DNA of 64,000 bases, from NCBI RefSeq assembly GCF_009729095.1, contig NZ_VTGX01000005.1, positions 372,001-436,000 on the forward strand. Direction: 5' to 3'. Of this stretch, positions 1-8,649 are shown one piece after another (position 1 is the first letter of the stretch; the number at the start of each line of letters is the position of its first letter). A program made the translations under genes and the position numbers. The DNA is from Mycolicibacterium sp. CBMA 247. Its GTDB lineage: Bacteria > Actinomycetota > Actinomycetes > Mycobacteriales > Mycobacteriaceae. The notes beneath the pieces are model-generated. The model did no database searches, was not told the DNA's origin, and saw only the letters and a list, made by a program, of their open reading frames with translations.

Positions 1-1
1 C

Positions 2-1219
2 CTGCGTGAACAGGTGCGTGAGGCCGCGCGTCGGGCCCGCATCGCGGCCCGCACGTTGGGCACGCTGAGCGCCGAGACCAAGAACCGCGCGCTGCATGCC
101 GCCGCCGACAGCGTGCTGGCCCATGTTCACGAAATCCTGGCCGCCAACGCCGCCGATCTCGACGCTACCCGCGAGGCCGGAACCCCCGAGTCGATCCTGG
201 ATCGCCTGGCGCTCAACCCGCAGCGGGTCGACGGCATCGCCGCCGGGCTGCGTCAGGTCGCCGGGTTGCCCGATCCGGTTGGTGAGGTGCTGCGCGGCCG
301 CACCCTGCCCAATGGTCTGCAACTGCGCCAGCAGCGGGTGCCGCTCGGCGTCGTCGGAATGGTGTACGAGGGCAGGCCCAACGTCACGGTCGATGCCTTC
401 GGCCTGACCCTCAAATCGGGCAACGCCGCTCTGCTGCGCGGCAGTTCGTCTGCGGTCCGCTCCAATGAGGCCCTGGTGACCGCGCTGCGTTCGGCGCTGG
501 CATTGGTGGGCCTACCGCTGGATGCCGTGCAATTGCTGCCCAGCCACGACCGTGCGAGCGTCACCCACCTGATCCAGGCCCGGGGTCTGGTCGACGTGGT
601 GATCCCGCGCGGGGGAGCCGGCCTGATCGAGGCAGTGGTGCGTGACGCGCAGGTGCCGACGATCGAGACCGGTGTCGGCAATTGCCATGTCTACGTTCAT
701 GAGTCGGCCGACCTCGACCTGGCCGAGAAGATCCTGCTGAACTCCAAGACCCGGCGTCCCAGTGTCTGCAATGCCGCCGAGACGCTGCTGGTGGACCGGG
801 CGCTTGAGGCCACCGCGCTGCCCCGGCTGACCGCGGCGCTGCGTGAGGCCGGGGTCACGGTGCACGCCGATCCCACCGACGAGGAGTTGCACGCCGAGTT
901 TCTCTCGATGGACATCGCGGTATGTCTGGTCGATGGAGTCGACGCGGCCATCGCCCACATCAACGAATACGGCACCGGACACACCGAGGCCATCGTGGCA
1001 ACGAATCTTGCTGCGGCCCAACGTTTTACCGAACAGGTGGACGCTGCTGCGGTGATGGTGAACGCGTCCACCGCATTCACCGACGGAGAGCAGTTCGGTT
1101 TCGGCGCCGAGATCGGCATCTCCACCCAGAAACTGCACGCCCGCGGACCGATGGGCCTGCCCGAACTGACCTCGACCAAATGGATTGTGTGGGGAGACGG
1201 TCAGACCCGCCCGGCCTAG
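2..1219 (+). CDS. proA: gamma-glutamyl phosphate reductase (5' end outside window)
   Basis: ProA reduces gamma-glutamyl phosphate with NADPH to glutamate semialdehyde, the second step of proline synthesis, in the cytoplasm. The visible 405 codons carry the aldehyde-dehydrogenase-fold core, including VYEGRPNVTVDAFGL, the IPRGGAGLIE stretch and the catalytic cysteine in SVCNAAE (about residue 256 of the fragment). The C-terminal half also shows ASTAFTDGEQFGFGAEIGIS. A GTG at 14 would be the first start inside the window, but the frame is open to base 2 and the upstream codons LREQ resemble the N-terminus of mycobacterial ProA, so the true start lies before the window. It is followed 30 nt later by a MoxR-type ATPase gene on the same strand. 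Confidence 0.96.
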   Translation: MREQVREAARRARIAARTLGTLSAETKNRALHAAADSVLAHVHEILAANAADLDATREAGTPESILDRLALNPQRVDGIAAGLRQVAGLPDPVGEVLRGRTLPNGLQLRQQRVPLGVVGMVYEGRPNVTVDAFGLTLKSGNAALLRGSSSAVRSNEALVTALRSALALVGLPLDAVQLLPSHDRASVTHLIQARGLVDVVIPRGGAGLIEAVVRDAQVPTIETGVGNCHVYVHESADLDLAEKILLNSKTRRPSVCNAAETLLVDRALEATALPRLTAALREAGVTVHADPTDEELHAEFLSMDIAVCLVDGVDAAIAHINEYGTGHTEAIVATNLAAAQRFTEQVDAAAVMVNASTAFTDGEQFGFGAEIGISTQKLHARGPMGLPELTSTKWIVWGDGQTRPA

Positions 1220-1249
1220 GCGCCGACCAGATAGAGACCAGGAGACCAT

Positions 1250-2137
1250 ATGAGCGTGCCCGCTCGCCCAGCTCCGTTGTTCGCCGACATCGACGATGTC
1301 GCGCGACGGCTGGCGGAGACCGGCTACCTGCCCGATACCGCCACCGCGACAGCGGTTTTCCTCGCCGATCGGCTGGGTAAGCCGTTGCTGGTGGAGGGGC
1401 CCGCGGGCGTCGGCAAGACCGAACTGGCCCGCGCGGTGGCCCAGACGACCGGCTCGGAGCTGGTGCGCTTGCAGTGCTATGAGGGTGTCGACGAGGCCCG
1501 CGCACTCTATGAGTGGAACCACGCCAAGCAGATCCTGCGGATCCAGGCCGGTCAGAACTCGACCGGCGGCGACTGGGATCAGACCAAGATGGACGTGTTC
1601 AGCGAGGAGTTCCTGCTGACCCGTCCGCTGCTGACCGCCATCAAGCGCACCGACCCGACCGTGCTGCTGATCGACGAGACCGACAAGGCCGACATCGAGA
1701 TCGAGGGTCTGCTGCTTGAGGTGCTCTCCGACTTCGCGGTGACCGTCCCCGAGCTGGGCACGATCACCGCGGAGCGCCCGCCGTTCGTGTTGCTGACCTC
1801 CAACGCCACCCGGGAGCTCTCCGAGGCGCTCAAGCGTCGCTGCCTGTTCCTGCACATCGACTTCCCGGACCCGGATCTGGAGCGACGCATCCTGCTGTCC
1901 CGCGTGCCGGAGTTGCCCGAGCACATCGCCACCGAGCTGGTGCGGATCATCGGCGTGATGCGCGGCATGCAGCTCAAGAAGCTGCCGTCGGTCGCCGAGA
2001 CCATCGACTGGGGCCGCACCGTACTGGCTCTCGGCATGGACACCATCGACGACGAGATGATCGCCGCCACCCTCGGTGTGGTGCTCAAACACCAGTCCGA
2101 CCAGGTCAAGGCGGCCGGCGAACTGAGGCTGAATTGA
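1250..2137 (+). CDS. MoxR-type AAA+ ATPase
   Basis: A 295-residue AAA+ ATPase of the MoxR group. Walker A is GPAGVGKTE at residues 50–58 and Walker B is VLLIDE at 138–143. A sensor-1-like LLTSNATRELSEALKRR follows, with the lid domain at the C-terminus. MoxR ATPases usually act as chaperones with a von Willebrand factor A partner encoded next door, and the next gene is exactly that. The ATG at 1250 has GGAG six bases upstream. The pair probably forms an operon and inserts a metal cofactor or remodels a target protein. The substrate cannot be read from the sequence. Confidence 0.9.
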   Translation: MSVPARPAPLFADIDDVARRLAETGYLPDTATATAVFLADRLGKPLLVEGPAGVGKTELARAVAQTTGSELVRLQCYEGVDEARALYEWNHAKQILRIQAGQNSTGGDWDQTKMDVFSEEFLLTRPLLTAIKRTDPTVLLIDETDKADIEIEGLLLEVLSDFAVTVPELGTITAERPPFVLLTSNATRELSEALKRRCLFLHIDFPDPDLERRILLSRVPELPEHIATELVRIIGVMRGMQLKKLPSVAETIDWGRTVLALGMDTIDDEMIAATLGVVLKHQSDQVKAAGELRLN

Positions 2138-2150
2138 TGGGGCTCAACTA

Positions 2151-3602
2151 ATGACCTCGCGCCGGGTTCGACCGCCCCAGCCGCTGGCCCCCAACGGCCT
2201 GCCCGGGCATCTCGTCGAGTTCGTCGAAGCGCTTCGCGGGCAAGGAATCTCGGTCGGTCCGTCGGAAACCGTGGACGCCGGCCGGGTGATCACCGTGCTG
2301 GGGTTGGGCGATCGTGAAGCGCTGCGCGAGGGTATCGCCTGCGCGGTGCTGCGGCGCGCCGACCATCGCGACACCTATGACGCGATGTTCGACCTGTTCT
2401 TCCCGGCCGCGCTGGGCTCGCGCACCGTGCTCGACGTGGATGACGACAACTCCGGCGACCGGGATCAGCTCCAGCTGCCGCCCGAGGACATCGAGGCGAT
2501 GCGCCAGGCGCTGGTGCAGATGCTGGCCGACAACGAGGACCTGGCCAACATCGATGACCGGCTGGCGGCGATGATCGCACGGATCGTCGAGTCCTACGGC
2601 CGCTACAACTCCAGCCGGGGCCCGTCGTACTCGTCGTATCAGGCACTCAAGGCGATGAGCCTGGACGATCTGGAGGGCCGGCTGCTGGCCGGGCTGCTCG
2701 CCCCCTACGGCGACGAACCCACACCGACCCAGGAGGAGATCGCCAAGGCCCTGGCCGCCCAGCGCATCGCCCAGCTGCGCAAGATGGTCGAGTCCGAGAC
2801 CAAGCGGCGCACCGCCGAGCAGCTGGGCCGCGACCACGTGCAGATGTACGGGGTGCCGCAGCTGGCCGAGAACGTCGAGTTCCTGCGCGCCTCCGGTGAG
2901 CAGCTGCGCCAGATGCGCAAAACGGTGGCCCCGCTGGCCCGCACCCTGGCGACCAGGCTGGCCGCCCGGCGCCGCCGGTCCAGGTCCGGGGAGATCGACC
3001 TGCGCAAGACGCTGCGCAAATCGATGTCCACCGGAGGTGTGCCGATCGACGTGGTGCTCAAGAAGCCGCATCCGGCCCGTCCGGAGCTCGTGGTGTTGTG
3101 CGACGTGTCCGGGTCCGTGGCCGGTTTCAGCCACTTCACCCTGATGCTGGTGTCGGCGCTGCGCCAGCAGTTCTCCCGGGTTCGCGTCTTTGCCTTCATC
3201 GACACCACCGACGAGGTGACCGAGATGTTCGGGCCGGAGTCCGATCTGGCGGTCGCGGTGCAGCGCATCACCCGTGAGGCCGGCGTCTACACCCGCGACG
3301 GGCACTCCGACTACGGGCACGCCTTCGTGTCCTTCCTGGACAAGTACCCCAACGTGTTGTCCCCGCGTAGCTCGCTGCTGGTGCTGGGGGATGGGCGCAA
3401 CAACTACCGCAACCCCGAGACCGCGCTGCTCGCACACATGGTGTCGGCCAGCCGCCACGCGCACTGGCTCAACCCGGAGCCCAAGCACCTGTGGGGTAGC
3501 GGGGATTCCGCTGCGCCCAAGTACCTGGAAACCATCCCGATGCACGAGTGCCGCTCGGCCAAACAACTGGCCGCGGTGATCGACGGGTTGCTGCCGGTCT
3601 GA
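2151..3602 (+). CDS. VWA domain-containing CoxE-like protein
   Basis: A 483-residue protein with a C-terminal von Willebrand A domain. The MIDAS motif DVSGS is at about residues 318–322, followed by the VRVFAFIDTTDEVTEMF strand. The charged N-terminal region (residues 1–300, with an acidic loop DVDDDNSGDRD near 95) is typical of CoxE/YehP-like proteins. It starts 13 bases after the MoxR ATPase stop and is surely cotranscribed. MoxR/VWA pairs assemble or activate metalloenzymes in other bacteria, for example CoxD/CoxE for CO dehydrogenase. No CO dehydrogenase genes are in this window, so the client is unknown. There is no clear Shine–Dalgarno; translation may be coupled. Confidence 0.88.
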   Translation: MTSRRVRPPQPLAPNGLPGHLVEFVEALRGQGISVGPSETVDAGRVITVLGLGDREALREGIACAVLRRADHRDTYDAMFDLFFPAALGSRTVLDVDDDNSGDRDQLQLPPEDIEAMRQALVQMLADNEDLANIDDRLAAMIARIVESYGRYNSSRGPSYSSYQALKAMSLDDLEGRLLAGLLAPYGDEPTPTQEEIAKALAAQRIAQLRKMVESETKRRTAEQLGRDHVQMYGVPQLAENVEFLRASGEQLRQMRKTVAPLARTLATRLAARRRRSRSGEIDLRKTLRKSMSTGGVPIDVVLKKPHPARPELVVLCDVSGSVAGFSHFTLMLVSALRQQFSRVRVFAFIDTTDEVTEMFGPESDLAVAVQRITREAGVYTRDGHSDYGHAFVSFLDKYPNVLSPRSSLLVLGDGRNNYRNPETALLAHMVSASRHAHWLNPEPKHLWGSGDSAAPKYLETIPMHECRSAKQLAAVIDGLLPV

Positions 3603-3669
3603 GCCCGCGCACCGTGCCGCCTCGGTACCGTCCTCTTCTCGCGGGTGCCGACGCCCGTCAACGCTGCCG

Positions 3670-3675
3670 TAAGCT
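3670..3675 (+). promoter_or_regulatory. putative -10 hexamer for leaderless nadD
   Basis: TAAGCT fits the mycobacterial TANNNT -10 pattern and lies 8 bases before the GTG at 3684. No Shine–Dalgarno is visible, so a leaderless transcript beginning at the start codon is likely. This supports 3684 over the upstream in-frame GTG at 3645. Confidence 0.45.
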
Positions 3676-3683
3676 GCCTGTTC

Positions 3684-4328
3684 GTGGCAACACGGCGCAG
3701 GCTGGGCGTGATGGGTGGGACGTTCGATCCCATCCACAACGGGCACCTGGTCGCCGCCAGTGAGGTGGCCGACCTGTTCGAGCTCGACGAGGTGGTGTTC
3801 GTCCCGACGGGTCAGCCCTGGCAGAAACACGACCGGCGGGTCAGCGCGGCCGAGGACCGGTATCTGATGACGGTGATCGCCACCGCGTCCAACCCGCGGT
3901 TCTCGGTCAGCCGGGTCGACATCGACCGGGGCGGGGCGACCTACACCAAGGACACCCTGCGCGACCTGCGTGATCTCAACGCCGACGCCGACCTGTATTT
4001 CATCACCGGAGCCGATGCTCTGGCGTCGATTCTGTCGTGGCAGAACTGGGAGGACTTGTTTTCCATGGCGAGGTTCGTCGGCGTGAGCCGACCCGGCTAC
4101 GAGCTGGACGGTGAACATATCGAGGCGGCGCTGCGCGAGCTGCCGCCAGACACTTTGACGTTGGTCGAGGTGCCTGCGCTGGCGATCTCGTCCAGCGACT
4201 GCCGCAAGCGGGCCCAGGATGCCCGGCCGATCTGGTACCTGGTGCCCGATGGCGTGGTGCAGTACGTGGCCAAGCGCGGTTTGTACGCCGCAGATGGGAA
4301 GGAACACACCATGGAGCCGGTCCGATGA
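3684..4328 (+). CDS. nadD: nicotinate-nucleotide adenylyltransferase
   Basis: NadD transfers AMP from ATP to nicotinate mononucleotide, giving deamido-NAD, in NAD synthesis. The nucleotidyltransferase signature GGTFDPIHNGH is at residues 11–21, and the C-terminal substrate/ATP motif appears as AISSSDCRKRAQ in place of the usual ISSTxIR. I chose GTG 3684 (214 residues, normal for mycobacterial NadD) because the signature then sits near the N-terminus and a -10-like hexamer is correctly spaced. The stop codon overlaps the rsfS start (ATGA), so the two are translationally coupled. Confidence 0.93.
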   Translation: MATRRRLGVMGGTFDPIHNGHLVAASEVADLFELDEVVFVPTGQPWQKHDRRVSAAEDRYLMTVIATASNPRFSVSRVDIDRGGATYTKDTLRDLRDLNADADLYFITGADALASILSWQNWEDLFSMARFVGVSRPGYELDGEHIEAALRELPPDTLTLVEVPALAISSSDCRKRAQDARPIWYLVPDGVVQYVAKRGLYAADGKEHTMEPVR

Positions 4329-4699
4329 GCGCCACCGAAGAGGCCGTCGCGATGGCGACGGTGGCTGCCCAGGCCGCTTCGGCCAAGCTGGCCGACGATG
4401 TGGTGGTCATCGACGTGTCGGGCCAGCTGGTGATCACCGACTGCTTCGTGATCGCCTCGGCCTCCAACGAGCGCCAGGTCAACGCGATCGTCGACGAGGT
4501 CGAGGAGAAGATGCGGCAGGCCGGCTACAAGCCCGCGCGCCGCGAGGGCACCCGGGAGGGCCGCTGGACTCTGCTCGACTACATCGACGTGGTGGTGCAC
4601 ATCCAGCATCAGGACGAGCGGAACTTCTATGCCCTGGACCGGCTGTGGCGCGACTGCCCGACGGTTCCGGTCGAGCTGGATTCACCGGAGGTCGGGTGA
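4325..4699 (+). CDS. rsfS: ribosomal silencing factor RsfS
   Basis: RsfS (DUF143/Iojap family) binds ribosomal protein uL14 and blocks joining of the ribosomal subunits under nutrient limitation. The 124 residues show the family features: VVVIDVSGQLVITDCFVIAS, the ERQVNAIVDEVEEKM helix, and EGRWTLLDYIDVVVHIQHQD followed by RNFYALDRLW. The start overlaps the nadD stop, the usual nadD–rsfS arrangement, and gpgP follows 7 bases after the stop. Confidence 0.95.
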   Translation: MSATEEAVAMATVAAQAASAKLADDVVVIDVSGQLVITDCFVIASASNERQVNAIVDEVEEKMRQAGYKPARREGTREGRWTLLDYIDVVVHIQHQDERNFYALDRLWRDCPTVPVELDSPEVG

Positions 4700-4706
4700 G
4701 GACGCG

Positions 4707-5405
4707 ATGACTGTCCGTCGGCTGGTGCTGCTGCGTCACGGCCAGACCGAGTACAACGTGGGCAGCCGGATGCAGGGTCAGCTGGACACCGAGTTGTCCG
4801 ATCTGGGCCGCGACCAGGCCGCCGCGGCTGCCGAGGTGCTGGCCAAGCGTCAGCCACTGCTGATCGTGTCCTCGGATCTCAGGCGCGCCCTGGATACCGC
4901 GGTGACCCTCGGTGACCGCGCCGGGGTCGCGGTACAGGTGGACAAGCGGTTGCGTGAGACACATCTGGGGGACTGGCAGGGCCTGACCCACCAGGAGGTG
5001 GACACGGTCGCCCCGGGAGCCCGCATGGCCTGGCGCGATGACGCGCGGTGGGCGCCGCACGGCGGCGAGAGCCGCGTCGACGTTGCCGACCGCAGTGTTC
5101 CGGTGGTCGCCGAACTGGTTGCCGGACAACCGGAATGGGGTCTGGATCGGGCTGGGGCAGGGTCGGAACGACCGGTCGTGTTGGTGGCTCATGGTGGGCT
5201 GATCGCGGCCTTGACCGCTGGACTGCTCGGTCTGCCGGTGGACAACTGGCCGGTGCTGGGCGGCATGGGCAATGCCAGTTGGGTTCAGCTGTCCGGACAT
5301 TCCGGCGACCCCGGGGACTCCGGAGGCGAGACGGAATTCGATTCGATCCGCTGGCGGCTGGATGTCTGGAACGCCTCGGCGCAGGTGGCCAACGATGTCC
5401 TCTGA
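4707..5405 (+). CDS. gpgP: glucosyl-3-phosphoglycerate phosphatase
   Basis: A 232-residue histidine-phosphatase-fold enzyme. The phosphoacceptor motif LRHGQTEYN places the catalytic histidine at residue 11, and the second histidine is in LVAHGGLIAAL. In mycobacteria the enzyme at this position (Rv2419c type) dephosphorylates glucosyl-3-phosphoglycerate to glucosylglycerate for the polymethylated 6-O-methylglucose lipopolysaccharide. The assignment rests on the fold plus the neighbouring octT gene, which belongs to the same pathway. Its stop lies 11 bases inside octT. A phosphoglycerate-mutase-like enzyme of other specificity cannot be excluded from sequence alone. Confidence 0.85.
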   Translation: MTVRRLVLLRHGQTEYNVGSRMQGQLDTELSDLGRDQAAAAAEVLAKRQPLLIVSSDLRRALDTAVTLGDRAGVAVQVDKRLRETHLGDWQGLTHQEVDTVAPGARMAWRDDARWAPHGGESRVDVADRSVPVVAELVAGQPEWGLDRAGAGSERPVVLVAHGGLIAALTAGLLGLPVDNWPVLGGMGNASWVQLSGHSGDPGDSGGETEFDSIRWRLDVWNASAQVANDVL

Positions 5406-6129
5406 GCGCCGCACCCTGCTGGTGTTCTGCGATTCGCTGTCGTATTTCGGCCCGACCGGCGGTCTGCCGTCCGATGATCCGCGGATCTGGCCCAACATCG
5501 TGGCCGAGCAGCTGGGCTGGGACGTGGAGCTGATCGGCCGGATCGGCTGGACCTGCCGGGACGTCTGGTGGGCGGCGACCCAGGATCCGCGGTCCTGGGC
5601 GGCGCTTCCACGTGCGGGCGCGGTCATTTTCGCCACCAGCGGTATGGACTCTCTGCCCTCTCCGCTGCCGACCGCGCTGCGTGAGCTGATCCGTTACGTG
5701 CGCCCGGCCTGGTTGCGCCGGTGGGTGCGGGACGGCTACGGCTGGGTCCAGCCGCGGCTGTCGCCGATCGCGCGCTCAGCTCTGCCCCCGCAGCTGACGG
5801 TCGAATATCTGGAGATGACGCGCAACGCCATCGATTTCAACCGGCCCGGCATTCCGGTGGTGGCCTCGTTGCCGTCGGTGCACATCGCCGACGGGTACGG
5901 CAAGGCTCATCACGGCCGTGAGCCAACGGTCACGGCGATCACCGCCTGGGCACAGGAACATGACGTGACGTTGGTGGATCTCAAGGCTGCCGTCGCCGAC
6001 GAGGTGCTCAGCGGGCGCGGCAATCCCGACGGTATCCACTGGAACTTCGAAGCCCACCGGGCGGTGGCCGAGTTGATGCTCAAAGGGCTGGCCACTGCCG
6101 TTGTGCCACAACAGAATTCCACTGACTGA
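5395..6129 (+). CDS. octT: diglucosylglycerate octanoyltransferase
   Basis: A 244-residue SGNH/GDSL-hydrolase-fold protein. The N-terminal block FCDSLSYFG holds the likely nucleophile Ser14, and the C-terminal block DGIHWN carries the catalytic Asp–His pair. The mycobacterial protein at this locus (Rv2418c type) octanoylates diglucosylglycerate, an early methylglucose-lipopolysaccharide precursor. The ATG at 5395 lies inside the end of gpgP (11-base overlap), which supports coupled synthesis of two enzymes of one pathway. Confidence 0.83.
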   Translation: MSSERRTLLVFCDSLSYFGPTGGLPSDDPRIWPNIVAEQLGWDVELIGRIGWTCRDVWWAATQDPRSWAALPRAGAVIFATSGMDSLPSPLPTALRELIRYVRPAWLRRWVRDGYGWVQPRLSPIARSALPPQLTVEYLEMTRNAIDFNRPGIPVVASLPSVHIADGYGKAHHGREPTVTAITAWAQEHDVTLVDLKAAVADEVLSGRGNPDGIHWNFEAHRAVAELMLKGLATAVVPQQNSTD

Positions 6130-6131
6130 CG

Positions 6132-6971
6132 ATGGCGGTCATGGTAGTGACCGACTCGACGTCGCGGTTGCGGCCCGAGTTGTGTCAGAAATGGGGAATT
6201 CGGCAGGTGCCGTTGCACATCCTCGACGACGGCAACGACCTGCGCGACGGCATTGATCCGATGCCGTCGGACATCTATGACCGGACCAGGGTCACCACCT
6301 CCGGGGCGTCGCCGGCCGATCTCGCCGATACCTATCGGCGGGCGTTGGCCGACAGTGACGGCGACGGTGTTGTCGCAGTGCATATTTCGGCTGCGCTGTC
6401 GAGCACCTACAGCACTGCGGCGGCGGTGGCCCGTGAGATCGGGCAGGCCGTACGGGTGGTGAATTCCCGTGCGGCGGCCATGGGGGTGGGCTTCGTGGCC
6501 TTGGCCGCGGCCGAATCAGCCCGTGGCGGAGGCACGCTCGATGCCGTCGAGGCGGCGGCCCGCGCCGCGATACCGCGCGGGAGGGCGTTCATCGTCGTGC
6601 ACCGGTTGGACAACCTGCGGCGCAGTGGCCGGATTGGTGCCGCCGCGTCGTGGCTGGGCACGGCTCTGTCATTCAAACCGCTGCTGCGGCTGGATGTGGA
6701 CGGCCGGCTGGTGCTCTCGCAGCGGATCCGGACGATATCGAAAGCACACGCGGCGCTCGTCGATCAGATCGCCGACGCGGCCGGGGACCGCACCGTGAGC
6801 GTGGTTGTGCACCACGTCGACAACCTGGATGCCGCCGAGGAGATCGCCGCGGCGCTGACCGATCGGCTACCGCACCTGCGGTCTCTGTCCGTCACGGATA
6901 TGGGTGCGGTGCTGGCCGTTCATGTCGGCGGCGGTGCGGTCGGTGCCTGCATTACCGTGGAGGATGCGTAG
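6132..6971 (+). CDS. DegV family fatty-acid-binding protein
   Basis: A 279-residue DegV protein. The N-terminal VVTDSTSRL and the VHISAALSSTYSTA and RLDNLRRSGRIG segments are the conserved fatty-acid-binding elements. DegV proteins present fatty acids, in Firmicutes as FakB subunits to a kinase; no kinase gene is nearby. It starts two bases after octT, so it belongs to the same transcription unit as the lipopolysaccharide genes and may handle the acyl donor. That role is inference. Confidence 0.88.
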   Translation: MAVMVVTDSTSRLRPELCQKWGIRQVPLHILDDGNDLRDGIDPMPSDIYDRTRVTTSGASPADLADTYRRALADSDGDGVVAVHISAALSSTYSTAAAVAREIGQAVRVVNSRAAAMGVGFVALAAAESARGGGTLDAVEAAARAAIPRGRAFIVVHRLDNLRRSGRIGAAASWLGTALSFKPLLRLDVDGRLVLSQRIRTISKAHAALVDQIADAAGDRTVSVVVHHVDNLDAAEEIAAALTDRLPHLRSLSVTDMGAVLAVHVGGGAVGACITVEDA

Positions 6972-7001
6972 GGCCGGGCAGGCCGATATCGGGGGGTTTC
7001 G

Positions 7002-7426
7002 ATGAAGACCGTGATGACGCTGGCACGCGAGGAACGCGAGGATTTCGCCGCCTTCCTGGCTGGACTCACTGCACAGCAATGGGACAGTCCGTCACTGTGC
7101 GGGGGCTGGCGGGTCCGCGACGTGGTGGCCTGATCCACCAGCAGGACATCCGCCGTCCGCTGGGCCTGCCCCGGCAGATCCCGGCCGAACGCCTGCGTGT
7201 CACATTGGATTTCGCGAGATGGGCACCACCTATCCGGGGCGGTCTGCGTACCCGTGGCCTGCGGCTGGTCGCCACCGACCTGGACTGGTCAGCGGGCCGC
7301 GGGCCCGAGGTGACCGGTCCCGGGGAAGCGCTGTTGTTGGCGATGGCCAGACGCGGTGCGGCCGTGGCCGACCTGGGCGGGCCGGGTCTGCCACGGCTCG
7401 CGCAGCGCTTGCGCCCCCGGAACTAG
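7002..7426 (+). pseudogene. broken TIGR03083-type (mycothiol-dependent) protein
   Basis: Two pieces of one family are joined with the middle missing. The first 43 codons from the ATG at 7002 read as the family N-terminus, with LCGGWRVRDVVA, and stop at TGA 7131. A different frame starting just before 7131 then reads as the family C-terminus: LIHQQDIRRPLGLPRQIP, then LVATDLDWSAGRGPEVTG, ending at 7426. Roughly 70–80 residues that normally lie between RDVVAH and the HxxDIRRP motif are absent and the frame is shifted. It is an internally deleted remnant and probably makes no working protein. Confidence 0.75.
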
Positions 7427-7436
7427 GGCGTGTTTT

Positions 7437-8489
7437 TCAGCCGGCGAAATGTCCGGTGACCGGCGGCAGATCCTTGAGCGTGACGATCCCAGGCGGGGCG
7501 GCCACCACCGCGGGCACCGCATTGGTGACCGGCAGCGCGGTGTAGATCATGCCCAGCCCCATGAAACCGGGTTCCGTCCAGTCCTTGGGCGGCAGGCAGT
7601 GCAGCACCGTGCGCATGTTGGGCAGTCCGAACACCTGGATGACATGGCCGTGCTCAAGAGGTTTGGGTGGGGTGACATGGTCGCCCATGGTCCAGTTGAA
7701 CCCGACACTGACCACGTTCTTGTCGCCGACCCAGCCGCGGTGATACCCGTACACGCTGCCGACCGTCCCCTTGGGAATCTGCATGAATCCCAGATCGGAA
7801 TCATCAGTGGCCGCCGTGAAGGTGACGTCGAAGGTCATTCGGTCCAGTTTGGCGCCGATCGCGTCGGCCATCATCGCTGCGGATTCGGCGAACACCTCGC
7901 TCTCGCGGCGCACGCTCTCGGCCAGGCCGGGGGTCTCGGGGTCCTGGCCGAAGCCCATCGCCGACTGGGTGCCTGCCGATTCGTAGGTGGAGCAGTCCAC
8001 CGACTCGGTGATGCGGATTTCGTCGACCCGCTCGCACGAGCCGGACAACACCATGCCGACCATGTTCGTCATACCCGGATGGGCCCCGCTGCCGAAGATC
8101 GTGGAATTGCCCGTCTCACAGGCCTTTCGAATACGGTCGAGATCTTCCGGGGTCTGCTTGCCGCCGGTGATCCAGGCCGCGCTGGAGCACACGTTGACCC
8201 CGGCCTCCAGCAACGCGACGAGTTCGTCGATGTTGGGCCACAACGGGTTGTAACAGCAGGCATCGGGTTTGAGAGCGATCAGCTCATCGATGGAGTTGGT
8301 GGCCTTGATGCCGGTCGGGGTCGGCCAGCCGGCCAACTCGGCCGCGTCGACACCGACCTTGTCCGAGCCGTGGGCGAACACGCCGACCAGTTCCATGTCG
8401 TCCCGGCCGATCATCGCGTGCAGCGAGCGTCGGCCGATGTTGCCGGTGGTCCATTGGATGACCCGGATCGGCCTGTCCGCTGCGGTCAT
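7437..8489 (-). CDS. NAD(P)-binding dihydrodipicolinate reductase-like protein
   Basis: A 350-residue Rossmann protein. The N-terminal RVIQWTTGNIGRRSLHAMI has the nucleotide-binding fingerprint of dihydrodipicolinate reductase/2,4-diaminopentanoate dehydrogenase-like proteins. A catalytic-region segment FGSGAHPGMTNMVGMVL lies mid-protein and an alpha/beta C-terminal domain follows. Such proteins are numerous in mycobacteria and mostly uncharacterised. It is on the opposite strand to its neighbours and converges with the preceding pseudogene, 10 bases away. The substrate cannot be named. Confidence 0.8.
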   Translation of the reverse strand: MTAADRPIRVIQWTTGNIGRRSLHAMIGRDDMELVGVFAHGSDKVGVDAAELAGWPTPTGIKATNSIDELIALKPDACCYNPLWPNIDELVALLEAGVNVCSSAAWITGGKQTPEDLDRIRKACETGNSTIFGSGAHPGMTNMVGMVLSGSCERVDEIRITESVDCSTYESAGTQSAMGFGQDPETPGLAESVRRESEVFAESAAMMADAIGAKLDRMTFDVTFTAATDDSDLGFMQIPKGTVGSVYGYHRGWVGDKNVVSVGFNWTMGDHVTPPKPLEHGHVIQVFGLPNMRTVLHCLPPKDWTEPGFMGLGMIYTALPVTNAVPAVVAAPPGIVTLKDLPPVTGHFAG

Positions 8490-8592
8490 GATCGACTCCC
8501 TCGCTCAGCCCTGCACTGTGCGCTAGACACTAGCTGTTGTTCACCTCCATGCAGGGGCACCTGCGCTCCTGGCGGGAGACACACCGGCGTCG

Positions 8593-8607
8593 CACAATCG
8601 AATTGTG
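8593..8607. promoter_or_regulatory. perfect inverted repeat upstream of the SPFH gene
   Basis: CACAAT–CGA–ATTGTG is a perfect six-base inverted repeat in the divergent space between the reductase and SPFH genes. It could be an operator. It also overlaps a GTG at 8605, which is one more reason to place the SPFH start downstream. Confidence 0.3.
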
Positions 8608-8649
8608 GGGCAATCTCGCCCCGGCGAAGCCATGAATCGAGGTCAGATC

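Noticed and set aside
512..4307. Long minus-strand frames opposite proA, the MoxR ATPase and the VWA gene
   Set aside because: These are shadow frames of well-supported plus-strand genes with conserved catalytic motifs; no motif is seen in the antisense products.
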